Notes: generated by a model from the sequence alone, not told the origin. DNA of 64,000 nt from Ophioderma brevispina (GCA_023653785.1 JAMKCH010001722.1:1-64000), one strand, 5' to 3'; positions 20,930 through 34,178 are shown, counted from the first letter of the stretch. Numbers and translations: made by a program.

Positions 20930-22599
20930 GATCCTCAATTGCACTACCAACTTCTTATCAGCCGTTTGGGACACGTGAGATTACAGTAGTAATGTCTTGG
21001 ATTTCGTTCGTGTTATTGGTTTTCATACTACAGAGAAGGAACAGACTTTTCCAAAGTCCCTTTTCAATTTAACAAGACACATTACGAACAGTTCTTATAT
21101 GAAATACCTAGTAATGGCGGCGATTCGGTGTTATAGTATACCGCGTTAGACCACTGGGGATGTTGGCCCCATGTTTGCCAGTCACTGCCAGAGTCATATT
21201 TATTTCTAGCGTGTGTATTTAGTTTTATTGCCACTTTGTTATGCGTGAGTCCACCAGCTCGTTACTCTTACCGCCGCCCGACCTACATTAAGATTAGAAA
21301 TAGCAATATCCGATAATAATTCCAAAAAACGACAAATTTTCTCAATCAAAATATTTGCATTTTGTCCTAAATGGAACCATCTTGTACGAAGCTATTAAGA
21401 TTCTCTCTTCTTTACCTACATGCAGTCGCATTAAAAGCCATTGCCAATGAAGTACGTGCAAGACAGCGGTTTGATGAGTATTTCAAGATAATTGTATGAC
21501 TTGATATAAAGATCATTTGATGAATGTTTCGATAAAAGGGTCTATTTTTCATTCATTCATTTATTACATTTGCGTTGAAGACTAATTGCTCATTATTATT
21601 CTACGTATAACATCTTGCATCATACTGTAGTTGGGAATTTTAATTCCGTCAGGTTTTATTTTAATCAATCACAAGCATTATCGTCCATTAAAATCATTAT
21701 TAAAACAATAACACTAAACATTAGTCCTGGTTCAATTTTATCTTTGAAGTAGCTGACATCAATGGGGATAGAATTCTAGAAATTTTGTGATATTCTTATA
21801 AATCAATTATCGAAAAGGCTTTATGATCCTACTCTAAGCCCTATCTGGGATGGTATGTTTATCTTGTCTGTTTTTATTTTAATATGGATGTCATGATGAA
21901 TAAAATGACTGATATGGCTGGAATGTAGAAAGAAAAGTAAGCGTGAAACTCCACTGAGTTTTATATGGCCAAAATATGGATGTGACATGCCTGGTTTTGT
22001 AAATTAATAATGAAATATTATTTGTGATATCCTAATATTTCAAGTAATTTAAAATATTTGCAATAATTACCTTACTAAATGATATGAGTGCTTGAAGACA
22101 AAATAAATTCTGGTTTTATTAAATCATGGTTGAACCAATAGTAGAGAGAGAGAGGACGTCATGTGACCGTACCAGTTGAGTATATACACAATTTTTTTTG
22201 CTGATGTAAAAATGATAGATTAGGGTGTATGAATAAGAATCTGCCGGGTGCCACCTGGGCATCCTTGGGTATTTGGAGAAATCCAAGATGGCGTCGCCAT
22301 AAATGATAATTATATATTCAACCCTGTATTATCAAACTACGGAGTTACTAGATATGCTATAGGATCCATGAACAAGTGTAAGGCACTTGTAACATTAAGT
22401 CATAATTCAAATTCAAAATGGAAGCCAAATCCAATAATTTTAAAAATATGCACTTAACAGCAATGACCTGCGATGAATAATAAAAAATATACACGAAGTC
22501 AATAGTACTTCGGTATTGTTGGTAACTTTGAAAAATTGTAACATGACGTCAGTCAATACGGTCAGGCCATAACTTGATACCAATCTCTCGATACAACTA
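20930..22599. other. intergenic, no gene seen
   Basis: AT-rich. The only motif noted is CCAAGATGGCG at about 22283 (YY1-like, minus orientation), inside a locally GC-richer patch at 22240-22300. Confidence 0.4.
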
Positions 22600-23420
22600 A
22601 AATCTTAAGTGATGCACAGTATGGGAATCTTCTTGAACCTCTTCAAGGCATTGACACCATTGAGCATATCATTGTACAGTTCAAACTCCATCACTATGGA
22701 TTTCGTGATGTAGCATTGGAGTGGCTCAGGAGTAGCCTTACCAAACGCACTCAATCTGTACAGTACACGCTTACTCCACAAACTCAACCGCAAGAGAAAT
22801 CACTGTGGGGTCCCACAATGTCCCAACCTTGGCCCACTACCCGTTATAATTACTCAAACTCACTGTTAACAGCATGGACCATAAATTAACCAAAATCACT
22901 GACTGGTTTCATGCCCACAAGTTATCGCTACATGTTATTTTCCAATCAAGAACAGCAATCACAACAACAGTGTTATCATCAACAAACAGGCAATTTCCCA
23001 AATTCATTCAACCAAATTCCTGGGTATCGCCATTGATGACAATCTCACCTGGAACCAGCACATCAACTCTGTCGCAACTAAAGCTTCATACGGAATCGGC
23101 ACCTTTTATCAGTAAACCACCATTTTCCTGATCATATTTTGAAAACTCCATGCAAAACACTTTTTCTTCCACTTTCAGTTATTGTAACAACATTTGGACA
23201 TTAAATTAGCAAATACGCCTCAAACAACTCAATATCAACAGAAATGCACCACCCGCACCAGAATACATATTTGCCATTATATATATGACATACCAAAACA
23301 CTTTAAATTGAGCATTTAGGCAAAGAACACACACGATACAGGGCACTAACAGGGAATGGGTCCCTCAATTCAATCACTTAGGCAACAGCGCCGGGATCTT
23401 GTACGTTGTAGGAATGTGAC
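22600..23420 (+). pseudogene. non-LTR retrotransposon reverse transcriptase remnant (CR1/Jockey-like)
   Basis: Seen: translated pieces in shifting frames fit the RT domain in the right order. Frame 3 from about 22653 gives HHYGFRDVALEWLRS. Frame 1 at 22804 gives CGVPQCPNLGPLP, corresponding to the family's CGVPQGS..LGPL block. Frame 1 at 23014 gives KFLGIAIDDNLTWNQHIN, the conserved block after the catalytic core. A thumb-like SYCNNIW follows near 23170. Known: these blocks are standard in CR1/Jockey/Rex-type LINEs, whose RT copies RNA into the genome by target-primed reverse transcription. The catalytic YADD box is not intact, and several frameshifts and stops make it dead. Sequence to about 24060, ending near AATAAAGCGATAAATGA, may be its 3' region. 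Confidence 0.85.
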
Positions 23421-24060
23421 TTTCTAAAAGTTAATGCATTATCATTGTTATTATTATAATCACTTCAAATCACAAAAAAATAACTCATAATAAATCTCCA
23501 GAAATTCTATATACATTGACCAACACAACACACAGTTATTCTCTTTTTCACTCCCCTTCTTCTTCATTTCTCCAATTTCTTCGTTCTTTCTTCTCTCTTC
23601 CCTTCCCCAGTTTTCTTTTATCAGTACTATACCTGTTTAAGTATGGATTTTTTCTTTTTTTCTTTTGCCATTCTTTTAGATGTCATTGTCTTAATGTATT
23701 GTTTCTATTGTAGAATTCCCATGCATTGTCTAGCATATTTTCTTGTTTGATATTAAGGTATTTGATTATTTATTGGTCAATCTTTTAATTATAACCATCA
23801 CAATTTCATTATTACGTATTAAGTTGTAATCCTTATTGTGTACTTGTTCCCTCTTCTATTTCCTATAGGCTTATCAGCTGTATCTTTTGTTACTTCTGTC
23901 TCTCTGACTGACGTTGATGTTCTTATAACAGTATTTAAACTAAATTTTAAATACCTACATTATTTATATCCTTTTTGGGTTATCCACTGAAGGACCAAGC
24001 ACTTTACTTATCTTCACTTTTATTTTGTATTTGTTTATATATTGAATAAAGCGATAAATG
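23421..24060 (+). mobile_element. probable 3' region of the LINE remnant
   Basis: AT- and pyrimidine-rich non-coding sequence following the RT remnant, with a CT-rich patch at 23530-23615 and an AATAAA near 24045. The assignment rests on position only. Confidence 0.35.
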
Positions 24061-24069
24061 ATATATGAA

Positions 24070-24270
24070 CTAGTCTTTTGCACAAACTGGATGTTGCTTA
24101 TACTTTAAAATAACAATTGGCTTGCACATTATAAGTGCTTATTACTGCATAAACGGAATTATGATATAAGGAACAGTAATTTTGCACCAACTGGATTGCT
24201 TTACTTATAATATTGGCTTGCACATTATATTTGCTTATATACTGCATAAACTGTATATATATATGAACTC
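24070..24270. repeat. tandem tail repeats, about 100 bp units
   Basis: TTTTGCAC(A/C)AACTGGAT followed by GGCTTGCACATTAT and TTACTGCATAAAC recurs at about 24076 and 24181, and again at the edges of the duplicated blocks beginning at 24271 and 24941. This is consistent with repeated 3' tail units of the minus-strand LINE next door. Confidence 0.65.
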
Positions 24271-24810
24271 TTCTTTTGCCACTGGGTTGTGTATACTTGT
24301 AAGCTCATATGGCTTGCACATTATTATGTCATGAGTCCACACATACTCCGGTTCGATAAAGCTTGTAACCACCCACCACTTCAGTTTCACACTACACTCT
24401 CAAATTGTGACGTAGAATCCTTTTAGTCTCTACTCTGTGGGGTCCTTCGCCTCAAACCTTCTTCTAAAAGTTGTTTGAACTCTAAAGAACTCAGTTTTGG
24501 TTCAAAATTTTATGTTCCTTAAAATACCTCTCAGAGTGACCCCTCTCAGATATTGAATCTTTTGTTGGTCCATCGACCTATCGTTAGAATTGTAGGTTCT
24601 ATGACCCAACATCTCCGAAACTATGCTAAGGTTATGTAAGGCTCTTTTTATCGTGTCCAAACACTGTGGTTCTCAAATATGATCCAGCCAGAGATGGGTA
24701 TAATGTCTGGCTGCTTCTCTGAATTCCGCAAGGTTCTTGTTTGTGCATTGTTGCTCCAGCCAGTGGGCAGACCAAGAGATGTTCCATTGTCTGTGGTGCT
24801 GTTCCACAAC
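24271..24810 (-). pseudogene. LINE C-terminal fragment, copy A
   Basis: Duplicate of 24941-25498. On the minus strand it encodes the end of a LINE ORF with GTAPQTMEHLLVCPLAG, then a stop, then a shared 3' region. Relative to copy B it is cut exactly at CCACAAC, where an uninterrupted A20 run (24811-24830, plus strand) replaces the rest of the coding part, so the first cysteines of the motif are missing. Differences from copy B are mostly small indels and substitutions in the 3' region; the coding part is almost identical. Confidence 0.8.
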
Positions 24811-24830
24811 AAAAAAAAAAAAAAAAAAAA
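24811..24830. repeat. A20 homopolymer at a duplication breakpoint
   Basis: Twenty A residues sit exactly where the similarity between the two LINE fragments ends. This could be a retrotransposition scar, a template-switch product or an assembly artefact. Confidence 0.8.
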
Positions 24831-24940
24831 TACAATTGTATCTGTTAGAGTTTTAATACTATGGGCCATAACGGTTCGCAGGAATGGATTCGCAGGCAAC
24901 TAAAGAAGTGACGTAGGATGTTAACTGGTCTATATGATAG

Positions 24941-25589
24941 TCTTTTGCACAAACTGGATACGCTTGTACTTAAAAAAACATAATTGGCTTGCAAATTATG
25001 TCTTGGGTCAACACGTAACTCCATTGTTTGTCGAAAAAGCTTGTAAACCACCCACGTTTATCAGTTTCACTACACTCTCAAATATAAATGTTTGACTTAG
25101 AACCCTTTTCGTCCACTACTATATTGAACATTCATTCAAATGGTTCTAAAAGTTTCTTTGAACTCTAAAGAACTAGTTTTGGTTCAAAATTTTATGTTCC
25201 TTAAAATACTCATCTCAGATTAGAATCCCTCTCAGAATTGTTTAAATCTTGTTGGTCCACGACCTATCGTATAATTGTGAGGGTTCTTGGACCCAACATC
25301 TCCCAAACTATTGTAAAGGTTATGTAAAGCTCTTCCTATCGTGTCCAAACACTGTGGTTCTCAAATATGATCTAGCCAGAGATGGGTATAATGTCTGGCT
25401 GCTTCTCTGAATTCCGCAAGGTTCTTGTTTGTGCATTGTTGCTCCAGCCAGTGGGCAGACCAAGAGATGTTCCATTGTCTGTGGTGCTGTTCCACAACCA
25501 CAGGTAGTGTCCTGATCTGCTTCCAGATAGCCCCACTTCTGCAAGGAAACCTTAGATGTATAGCTGAAAATGGTTCTTGAAAGAAACAA
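24941..25589 (-). pseudogene. LINE C-terminal fragment, copy B
   Basis: Seen: on the minus strand an open frame from 25589 to 25320 contains KWGYLEADQDTTC then CGCGTAPQTMEHLLVCP, that is W..., C-x-C, H-x3-C, and ends in a stop after FGHDRKSFT. Known: a Trp followed by a CCHC-type motif of the form C-x-C...QT..H...C is the usual C-terminal end of many Jockey/RTE/CR1-like ORF2 proteins and is thought to bind nucleic acid. The rest of the element is absent upstream (above 25600). The 3' region continues to 24941 and is shared with copy A. Confidence 0.82.
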
Positions 25590-25599
25590 CGTGATTCTT

Positions 25600-27480
25600 C
25601 AGCGCTTACAAAACTAAAAAGGCTTCTTATAGCATGATGTATGGAAGGTTTCTGTATAATAGACCAAAATATTTATTTCCTTGTGTGTACACACATTGAC
25701 ACAAAATAATCTGACATGTATGCACTTTCACGGCGTTCTGAAATGTTCTTGAAAATGCATAAGTTGAAACTTTTGTGCAATTTGATCTAAAGGTTTATAG
25801 CTTTGTTGCTGCTTCAGGATACGTATTCTGCGCTTAAAGTGCAAAACTAATCGATTAGTTTGTAACTATTGCTACGAACTATCATAGAATACCTGTTAGT
25901 TAGATCCTGATGTATGCATTTGACACGGCGGTAAGTATTAAAACGCCATGTTATGTAAAATAACAAAACCGCTAAATTGGAATAAACTTACAATCTGGGC
26001 GATATCAGTAAGTATTTGAACAAGTCAAACGCCTCATCAATTCCAGTGTGTTTAAATCTGAACTTTGCGTCTTCCGTGTATGCGCACATTGATTTTTGTG
26101 AAAAACACCGGACGCTTATATAATAGGATGGAGATTATAAAAATAGTATCATTGGACTTCTGCACGTGACCACTTGGACACAAAACTGTGCGCAAGCGTG
26201 CATGCTTAAGTCGCGACAATATACTCTGTCCGTTCTACCTTTTATCGGCCACGTGACCCCTTACGGACGAGATCATTAATTAGGACAGAGGGAAGTATTG
26301 GTCTTTGTTGCTGCCCCTATTGGGGTTGGCTATGAAAGACGCCCAGAAATGACCAGCCGGCCAGCCGGGTGGTTTAATAATAGAATATCGCAAAACCATA
26401 TTTCTAAGCTATACATATTTGGCCGATAATTTGGCGTCTTAGCGTCTCCACTTTTCGCCTGATTAACATGAGTTTTGTTCAGAATTATGCCTGCTTTTTT
26501 TTAAATCGATAAACATTCGGTATGAAAATAATTGTACGGAAAATCGAGTAAATTAGTAGAAATAAGAATAAAACTTTCTGTTGGTGGTTCTTATGCCATG
26601 ACAGATATTAAATATTTCATTGGCTGCTTCCAAGGATGTTCATAATGATGAATCTTAGGGTTTTGGACCCGGTGGCTATAAACCCTGTAATAATCGCTGA
26701 ACACGTGAAAACTGCTTAAATGACTGTTTTTGGTCTTGTTTTAGTTTTGATTTTCATTTGTATCGACCCCAACTCTTTGGACTTTTTCTACTTAATTAAC
26801 ACCAACGAAGAATCATGAAAAATGAACATATTTTCAAATATCGTAATAATTTCCGGAATTACATTTAAAATTCATTCATTAGTTTTAAAAGTTAAGAGTG
26901 TTGGTTGAATAAAACACATTTGATCAATAATTTTGGGAAAGTCAATGGAGTACGAATCAGTGTAACTGTAAAAGAAATCAGAATTTACGTGTGTTTTATT
27001 TTAACTGATTCAAAGTCATCTACAGTAGATAGCAGCAGCTCGTACACCAAGTTGATGAGTTACACTGTTTGAAATCCTTCAGAGGGTTCATCTTAACCTT
27101 TGACCCAACGACGGAACACCAAATCACCGGGATCATGTACAAGTTACTGGCGAACAAGGACGTGTGCACAGAATACCATACACGGACGTGTGGGCGACCT
27201 GCAATGGATAATATACGTAAAAAGAATTTTAGCATTTTTGCGCCCACAATACGTCATCCAAAGGTCCACATGCTAAATACAGAGCGACAGTTGTTCTTTT
27301 GCGTAATAGAACATGAAATACATATGAGGCTAAGAACTAATGTCTATTTGACATGAAACATGTCGATCAATAGAAAAATAAATAAAATATACCAAAAAAT
27401 ATATAAAATAATAAAAAAGCAGAAATTGAAGCGAAACTTGTTCCACATCCATATGAGCATCATTGTGAAATACACTGCAA
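25600..27480. other. intergenic, no supported gene
   Basis: AT-rich. A GGCCACGTGACC sequence at about 26248 contains a CACGTG E-box. At 27020-27356 both strands are open (plus 95 codons) in a less AT-rich patch, but no motif or convincing splice pair was found. Confidence 0.35.
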
Positions 27481-27643
27481 AATGCTGATTAAAAAGGGAA
27501 AAACTTTCTATTGAGTAAAATCGTAATCAAAGTTGGGTACACCTTACATAAAGCGGAGTATATTTTACTCAACAATACATAAGGTTTACTCAACTTTGAC
27601 TTTCTACTTAACAGAAAGGGTCGCTCCCTTTTTGATCAACATT
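27481..27643. mobile_element. foldback MITE
   Basis: The left half (AATGCTGATTAAAAAGGGA ... AATCAAAGTTGGGTACACC) is the imperfect reverse complement of the right half (GGTTTACTCAACTTTG ... TCCCTTTTTGATCAACATT). The arms are about 75 bases with a short centre near 27560. No coding capacity is present and no clear target duplication was found. Confidence 0.75.
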
Positions 27644-28833
27644 GAATAAAAGATTGTTTAGAGTACATAGATTTGTTTAATGACATCTTTTAAAAAGCAT
27701 TGTAAGGCAATTGTCCTGAATGAATTACATAATTTCATTCGCTCTAACACTTCTGGATCCATGATATAACACGTAAATAAATCAAGGCCAAAATTTAACA
27801 TACAATTTTCTATATAAGGTTGGCGACCCCTTTTACATTTTGCAAGATGCTGAAGAACTTTCATCAGATGAGTGTTTGAAGATGGGAATCAAGATAGAAG
27901 TAATAGAAATATAGGGAATCATCTCATGTCAATTGTTTTGACTTTTCAACATGGTAAAAGTAGCTCCTCTGGCAACAATTTTATTGGTTATACCTTATGA
28001 ATTTAGCCAATCAGAGACATTGTAAGGTTTGTACAGGTATTATATAGAAGGTCTATTCTGATTGGTTACTCAAAAGTTATATCATGCTATGTCATGTAAT
28101 AGGCCAATCACAGATAGTGTAAGAAAGATGAACACCCTCAGGGAGTTAAAAGGACAAACGGACATGTGTGAGACAAATCATTATTTGATGTATTTGTTTA
28201 CGCTTGTCTTCTTCCAAATTCTCCTTGGTCAATCGCAAAAATAATTTAAAGCGTACTAGTGTTACAGTTAAGGGCAAAACGTGTAATCTTTGACATGTTT
28301 TAGAGTGTGATACGACGCAATGGCCTTCCACTTAGATGATTTTCATTGAAATTATGGAATCTGTACTGACGGGCAATTTACACGGAAACTTTGCGCTTTG
28401 TGCGACTGTGTGATAATATAGAGAAAGAAAGGTGTTCGATGTATCTTGGTCCAGTTTGATAAACATGGGAAGCAAGGCTACACGCACCTGGACCCTTATC
28501 AATCTTTACAGCATCCAACTCGTGTATGTGTGCCGTGACGTTGTCACAGCGGGGAAGTTGTTACCTGGGCGAAATAATTGCTAGACCAAACGACATGAAA
28601 GATGATTATATCATCATCATACGAAGATGAGGGGAATCTCTACTGATTAATTTGTTCAGAGCGATAAGCTATCGTCTAACTCTTAAGGTATATTTAAAAT
28701 ATTGATAAATTTGCAGATAAAAGTGAATTAAACCCACGGTTTTGTAATTATTATTATAGAACGTCCTTGTTATAAGGTTTGAAGCTTTAATGTTACCAAG
28801 AACATTATGTTAGCATACACACAAAATATTTAC
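27644..28833. other. intergenic, no gene seen
   Basis: Short frames only (27658-27864 minus, 28062-28331 on both strands). Nothing recognisable. Confidence 0.4.
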
Positions 28834-29758
28834 TGAGTCAGTTGACTCAGAATACTGAGTCTTTTGTTATGTAGCCTGTAAGTGATGCCTTTGTATGCTA
28901 ACTGAGTCACTTTAGTGATTCATGTGCTCAGATGTGATAGCAAATGACTCCATTAAAACCAGTTGAGTCCGAAGACTCATCATTACCTTACTGATCATCA
29001 GTTTTGTCTCTGTAGGCGACGCCCTCTGCTGTGAAAATGAGTCACAAAGACTCAAATTGAAACATGCTGGGTCTTCTGACGCACTTGGTGTTATGCTCAT
29101 TTCGCGTGACTGATGAGCAATTATGCACCTTAATCGTTGCCTCATGAGTATGTTAATCCACAACGTGATATCAAGGACCGGCGTGTCACTACAACAGACT
29201 ATTAAAATGTTTTTAAACTGGATTTGATATTTTATAAATAAATTGAAAATAATGACCAGAAGGTCTTATGGCATACCGACGCAGAACACAGGAGCATATA
29301 TAGTGTGCTTAGCGGCGGCCGGAAAAGCCTTCCCACAAATTTCACCCAGGATGTGCATTGGGCAGCGTGCAGTAACAAAAACTGAACATAATTTCAGCTA
29401 AAGGCGAGAAGTCAATCCACATTAACCAATCTTAAGGCTTTCATGAGTCACTCATTTATTGATATAAAGTCTGTTGTGTCATGATGTGTATTCTTAATAT
29501 ATCGTATCTGAACGAGGTGAAGGAAATGGGACTGTACAGCAAGCTGCTTTGCACCTGGATCACATTCCTCGCTTTCGTTTGACTCATTCACATACGAAGT
29601 GACGTCAAAAGTCGACTGGGACGCAATTGGGTAAAGTGGATCCACTGAGCAATACGATGTTTCAAGTGGTCACACAAAATTTGAAGCAGTTTACCAAGTG
29701 AAAGTGAGTCATGTTCGACTCTCAGCGGTTGTAGAAAGAGTCAGGTTGCAGTGACTCA
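28834..29758. promoter_or_regulatory. cluster of eight TGASTCA (AP-1/bZIP-type) sites
   Basis: Exact TGAGTCA or TGACTCA sites start at 28834, 28843, 28903, 29038, 29444, 29580, 29705 and 29752. The first two form a short inverted pair. Many near-matches (GAGTCA, TGACTC) lie between. Under even base composition about 0.1 such sites are expected in 925 bases. TGASTCA is the known binding site of Fos/Jun and related bZIP dimers. It may be a real enhancer or a decayed GAGTCA simple repeat like that at 9030-9182; the long spacers of ordinary sequence favour a cluster of separate sites. Confidence 0.5.
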
Positions 29759-29759
29759 G

Positions 29760-30598
29760 CGAAAAATAGGCCCAAAGAGTCACTTGAGCGAGAAGACAAT
29801 ATTTCTGTGCTACAACAGGTAGGTATCAAAATATAGTGGCAAGAATTCCGATTAGACATATATACATGTCTACATAATTAGAACCATTCCCTTTTAATTT
29901 TGGCCTTCACGGGTTTGCTTGTTTTGGTTAGATTCTAAAATAGAAAGAATTTGTTTCTTTAAAAATTTGAGGGGGTACATGTGAAACTCTTTCCAATATT
30001 TCAATACAATTAGTTCGCAATAGTAAAATGGTGAAAATAGTACTTGTCTATTGGATTTTACTGTCATCTACTGTACATAAAGATGATAATTGCACTAAGT
30101 AATCAAATGATTAATAACGAGAAACTGGAATATGAAGTCGTTGAAAGTGCGTTTTACTTCATATCAGTAGACAGGTTTAAGTTAATAAGTTATGACAGTT
30201 AGGACTTCGGCTAGAAGCCAAAGTCTGGTAACCGCCTATAGTTCAGAAAAAAAAAACATGTCATGTTCAAATTGCTTCTTATGTGCTATCTCCCGGAGCA
30301 TTGCTTCAATGGAATTATCCTCAAATAGAAGCGCGTCTACATAATGTGAATCACCTGCCTGCGAAAAGTACATCATCTTGGACGAATGCAAATGGGGCAT
30401 GCGGTGTATTGTCTCCTAAATATGCTCGAAGAACGCGCGCATAAGAATTAGCATAAAATAAATTCATTCGGCAGATTACTTTCAATACTTTTTAAGGTAA
30501 GCGTTAGATGAACAACCGTGATTTGTGGGTCGTATATAAACGCCACACATTGTTGTTCACTATCTAACATGAGTAATAATTTTAACATCAAGTTCTAG
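29760..30598. other. intergenic, no gene seen
   Basis: Ordinary AT-rich sequence; nothing supported. Confidence 0.4.
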
Positions 30599-30683
30599 CC
30601 GTGCAAATACCTGAAAATTGTTCAGCCCTGCAAATACCTGAAAATTGTTCAGCCCTGCAAATACCTGAAAATCGTTCAGCAAT
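30599..30683. repeat. 27-bp tandem repeat, about 3 copies
   Basis: CAAATACCTGAAAAT starts at 30604, 30631 and 30658, with GTTCAGCCCTG between. The period is exactly 27, with almost no divergence. There are no unique spacers, so this is not a CRISPR-type array. Confidence 0.92.
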
Positions 30684-33600
30684 TATCAAATACTGTAACA
30701 GCTTAAAACCAGAAGATATCTGTTGTTCATGATGTTATAAATTGTAATTCACATTGACAACTGAAAATAACGCATTTCTATGACTGTCATTACGGTCATT
30801 TTCCAGACGCTCAGAATAAAATTGGTTAATATTGAAGCATTCCGTGAATGAAAGGTCACATGTCACAATACAGACAGTTATGTATTTATAGCGACATTAT
30901 AACAACATTACAGCTTACAAAGAAAACTTAACGGAACCGCAAAGCTCCACTGAGGGTGTCATAATACGGACGAAGTCTGTGACACACATACGTAGCATAC
31001 ATAAATTCAGCCAGGTGTATCATGTTATTAGCATAATGCAATGCACTTTGATACATGTTATGGAGTGCAGGTGTGCACCTTAGTGTGTCGTTGACTTCGT
31101 ATGTGTACTGACACAGTATCGCTGGCTTGAGGTCGTATTTCTGATTAATTTCAAATAGAATGTACTTACTTATATGTATGCATCTTACAAAAAACACGGT
31201 TTTTATAATTCCATCTATAAAATCACAGTTTTTACGCATTTTTAGGAATCCAGCGGTTGCTGATTTTTTTTCCTGATTATGTGGACACAATCGAATAGCG
31301 AGTTTAATGATCAAATTCAACAATTGATTTTCAAACTTTTTTCTTTTGAGAAAGTTGTTGATATAGTCATCTGTTGGCTTGCAAATAGCACATTAAATGC
31401 AATAACAAGTTCAGTTTGTAATAATATTCTATATAGGTATATTTAATTTTGACTCGAAATTTTAGGAATGTTAAACATGGTGCTTACTTTTTTGTTGTGC
31501 AAAAGGTTAGTCGTTTAAATAAGCTACACAAGGGCACTTTCAATTTTCCGACCATACTGAAATTAATTTGTTCTTATCTATAAAAATCTTGCAAGAACAA
31601 TGGCAGATGCGGAAACATAAAATGTAATTATGAGAACATGACAAGGATTATGAGTACCACTTACTCGGCAACACTAAGAGAACGGAACCGTGGGCAAAAA
31701 CTTGTCAAAAATTTAAGATAAAAATCAGCGACAAAGACATACTACACAATAGAAACACGGACATGATGAAGATGACTTCTTTAAAATTTTGACCGAATCT
31801 GGGTCAGAATAAATTTCAAGCTTTCTTAATTACTTGGGTGGGGCATATTCCCAAGCGATGAGTTTTTATCTTCAGGACGTTTGGGCGCAAAAAAGCCCGC
31901 CAATTTCTCACAACTGTGTCGTCTGCTACCACTGCGAGGCATATCACGGGGGAGGGCCAACGGCTCCATAGCAAGTTGTTCCTAAAACCGTGCCAGGTTT
32001 GCCCCGGAGACTTGGAGATTTCGAAGGCCAAATCCAAGTGATAGAAAGCGCCGTTTGTAAGATGTAATTATGTCAGCACATTCATATTTATTGGCATGGA
32101 CTACGTCATTGTGCATTTTAAGTCTTTATTCTATATAGCTTAAGAAATAAGATGCACCCTTAAGGTTGTTTCCCGCGCATCTGTTCGCCTGTTCGCGTGT
32201 TTACCACAGTTTGTATCCGCCAATATTTGCCGAATGTGGTATTGGAAGGCTGTGTTTACGCTTCAGCAATCTCAACATGTGTCTGCAAGGGTTTAATCTC
32301 AACAAATTCGACCGAAGATCCGAGCTTTTTTATTGAAAATTCGTTCAACAACTTGGCAATATTGAGCGGACACAATCGGCGGCGACAAGGCCCCTACACA
32401 ACAGGCAGATCAAGCCGTCTATAAAACAGGGAGACCTCGGAAATCCATCAGCTCGGTTAAGCAATTTTGGCCATTATAAAAACGCACGCAATTTAGGGCT
32501 AATAAAACCAGGGCAAAGTGGCTTGAGCGAAATCCCTCAAGAACGCTACTGAAATCTACCGTATAGAGCCAATATTGTCTCGCTAGTCAACCCATCTTGG
32601 CTAATGCATGTAAATAGGTCTTCCACATGAATACAATATTTCACTTTTTGTTTATTTTTTTTGCGACAAATGTAATCCAAAACACCTAAATATGTTGAAA
32701 TCAAAATAACGCGATATGGAGATATCATTTCCATCCCTGCAGTACACGCAACAATTTATCCGATTCAAAAAAATAAACCCAGACTCTATATCGTATCAAT
32801 AACGTTGCTTCAGATCTTCCAAACGGCTTTTATTCATACTGCTATATTGATAATTGAATAATTAGATCTTCTTACGCCCGGACCAAGGAGCATCACAGGC
32901 TCAAATCGTACAGGGAAGACGGCCAATTTTCATCGTCTTTGTCAGTTAGACTAAATTTGGTTAGTTAGATGGGGAAGCGTAGCTGGAAAGCCTACCAAAG
33001 AACGCTAACAGCAGCACGTTAATTGGCGCACAAATCCCATGAGCCGGGCAGGGAAAAGTATATAATGTAATAAAAAGAGCCGTTGCCTCGCACGTACCCG
33101 CGAGCAAAACTTAACCGGTTCTTATCAAGGTAAATACTAGAAACACTGTTTGCCCTGATCTACCCCATATATACTCATTACTATTTCTATAAGCTTTGGG
33201 AATATGCAAGCTGAAGAGAGAACATGTGATATAACATATCTAAACTTATAAAACCAACATAACATGATAACTAGAATTGGAATATTCAACTACGTGGTTG
33301 GTTAGATCTGACTTTATTCTTCTATCTTGTCTTTCCCAACCTATAGCAGTTTACGCGCTTGTAGTGACGTTTAATATCTAGACGTCTCCTGAAAATTGGA
33401 TTAACGGGAAATTCGCAAATTCTATGCTGTTTCACGTCCAAAATAACAAATAAGGCATAGTTTCAAACTATCAAATAATACTTAAATAAAAATAAGTGGC
33501 TCATAACTAATAAATACACAAACAAATCTACAGACATCGAAACATTAAAAAAATTGAAAGCTAAAATTAAAAATGTACCAACAAAATGCTTAATTTTAAT

Positions 33601-34178
33601 TATTAATTAAGAATTTTGTTCTGTAAACACAACAATCAATTAACTAGGTAATCCAGCAAAAACTTGCTTGATTGAATGAGCGATTCAGGTATTTAAACAT
33701 TAACCGCTATCTACCGTAGACAGCAGTATATGGGATGAACCGCTAATCGATTTGACCGTTTTATACTAACACTCGAGATCCCAGCCAATTAAATTACACA
33801 CCTTATACATATTACTTGAACTAGTAAGTATCGGGGCAATGAATAAATGTTAACTTTTTTACATAAATTGCGACTACTAATAGGAGGAAAATGTACTGAT
33901 GTTTTTCTCAACTTTCACCATTTTGACAAAACTTAACAGATTATATTGAAAGAAGATTGGTCTTTCATCCGGCTTAGAATAAAATACATTTAGAATATGC
34001 ACATGTTGTGTATTACCTTTTATATCGTTTTTTTTTAATTTTTACATTTTGGATTTTACATGTTTATCCAAAATGTAAGCACTTGCACCAGAAAACCAAA
34101 AACCATGGTTTCTTAATTTCCTTGATTGACATTTCTTGCCAAACTTAAAGTAATTCTGTGATGTGAAATAACCTTTAA
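30684..34178. other. intergenic, no supported gene
   Basis: The longest frame is minus 30928-31323 (131 codons if read from a TTG; its first ATG is about a third of the way in). The peptide has scattered Cys and Tyr and no motif, and the length fits chance. Patches at 31816-32037 and 32197-32424 are less AT-rich and open but unrecognised. A TATAAAA lies at about 32420. Confidence 0.35.

Noticed and set aside
4085..29606. Several TGACGTCA (CRE) palindromes, for example near 4085, 6709, 8492, 22541 and 29599
   Set aside because: Slightly more than expected but widely scattered, with no clustering and at least one inside a repeat; not strong enough to report as a regulatory system.
30599..30683. 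CRISPR-like direct repeats
   Set aside because: The 27-bp units abut without unique spacers and the DNA is eukaryotic; it is a simple tandem repeat.
30928..31323. 131-codon minus-strand open frame
   Set aside because: It begins at a TTG, is much shorter from its first ATG, shows no motif, and its length fits chance.
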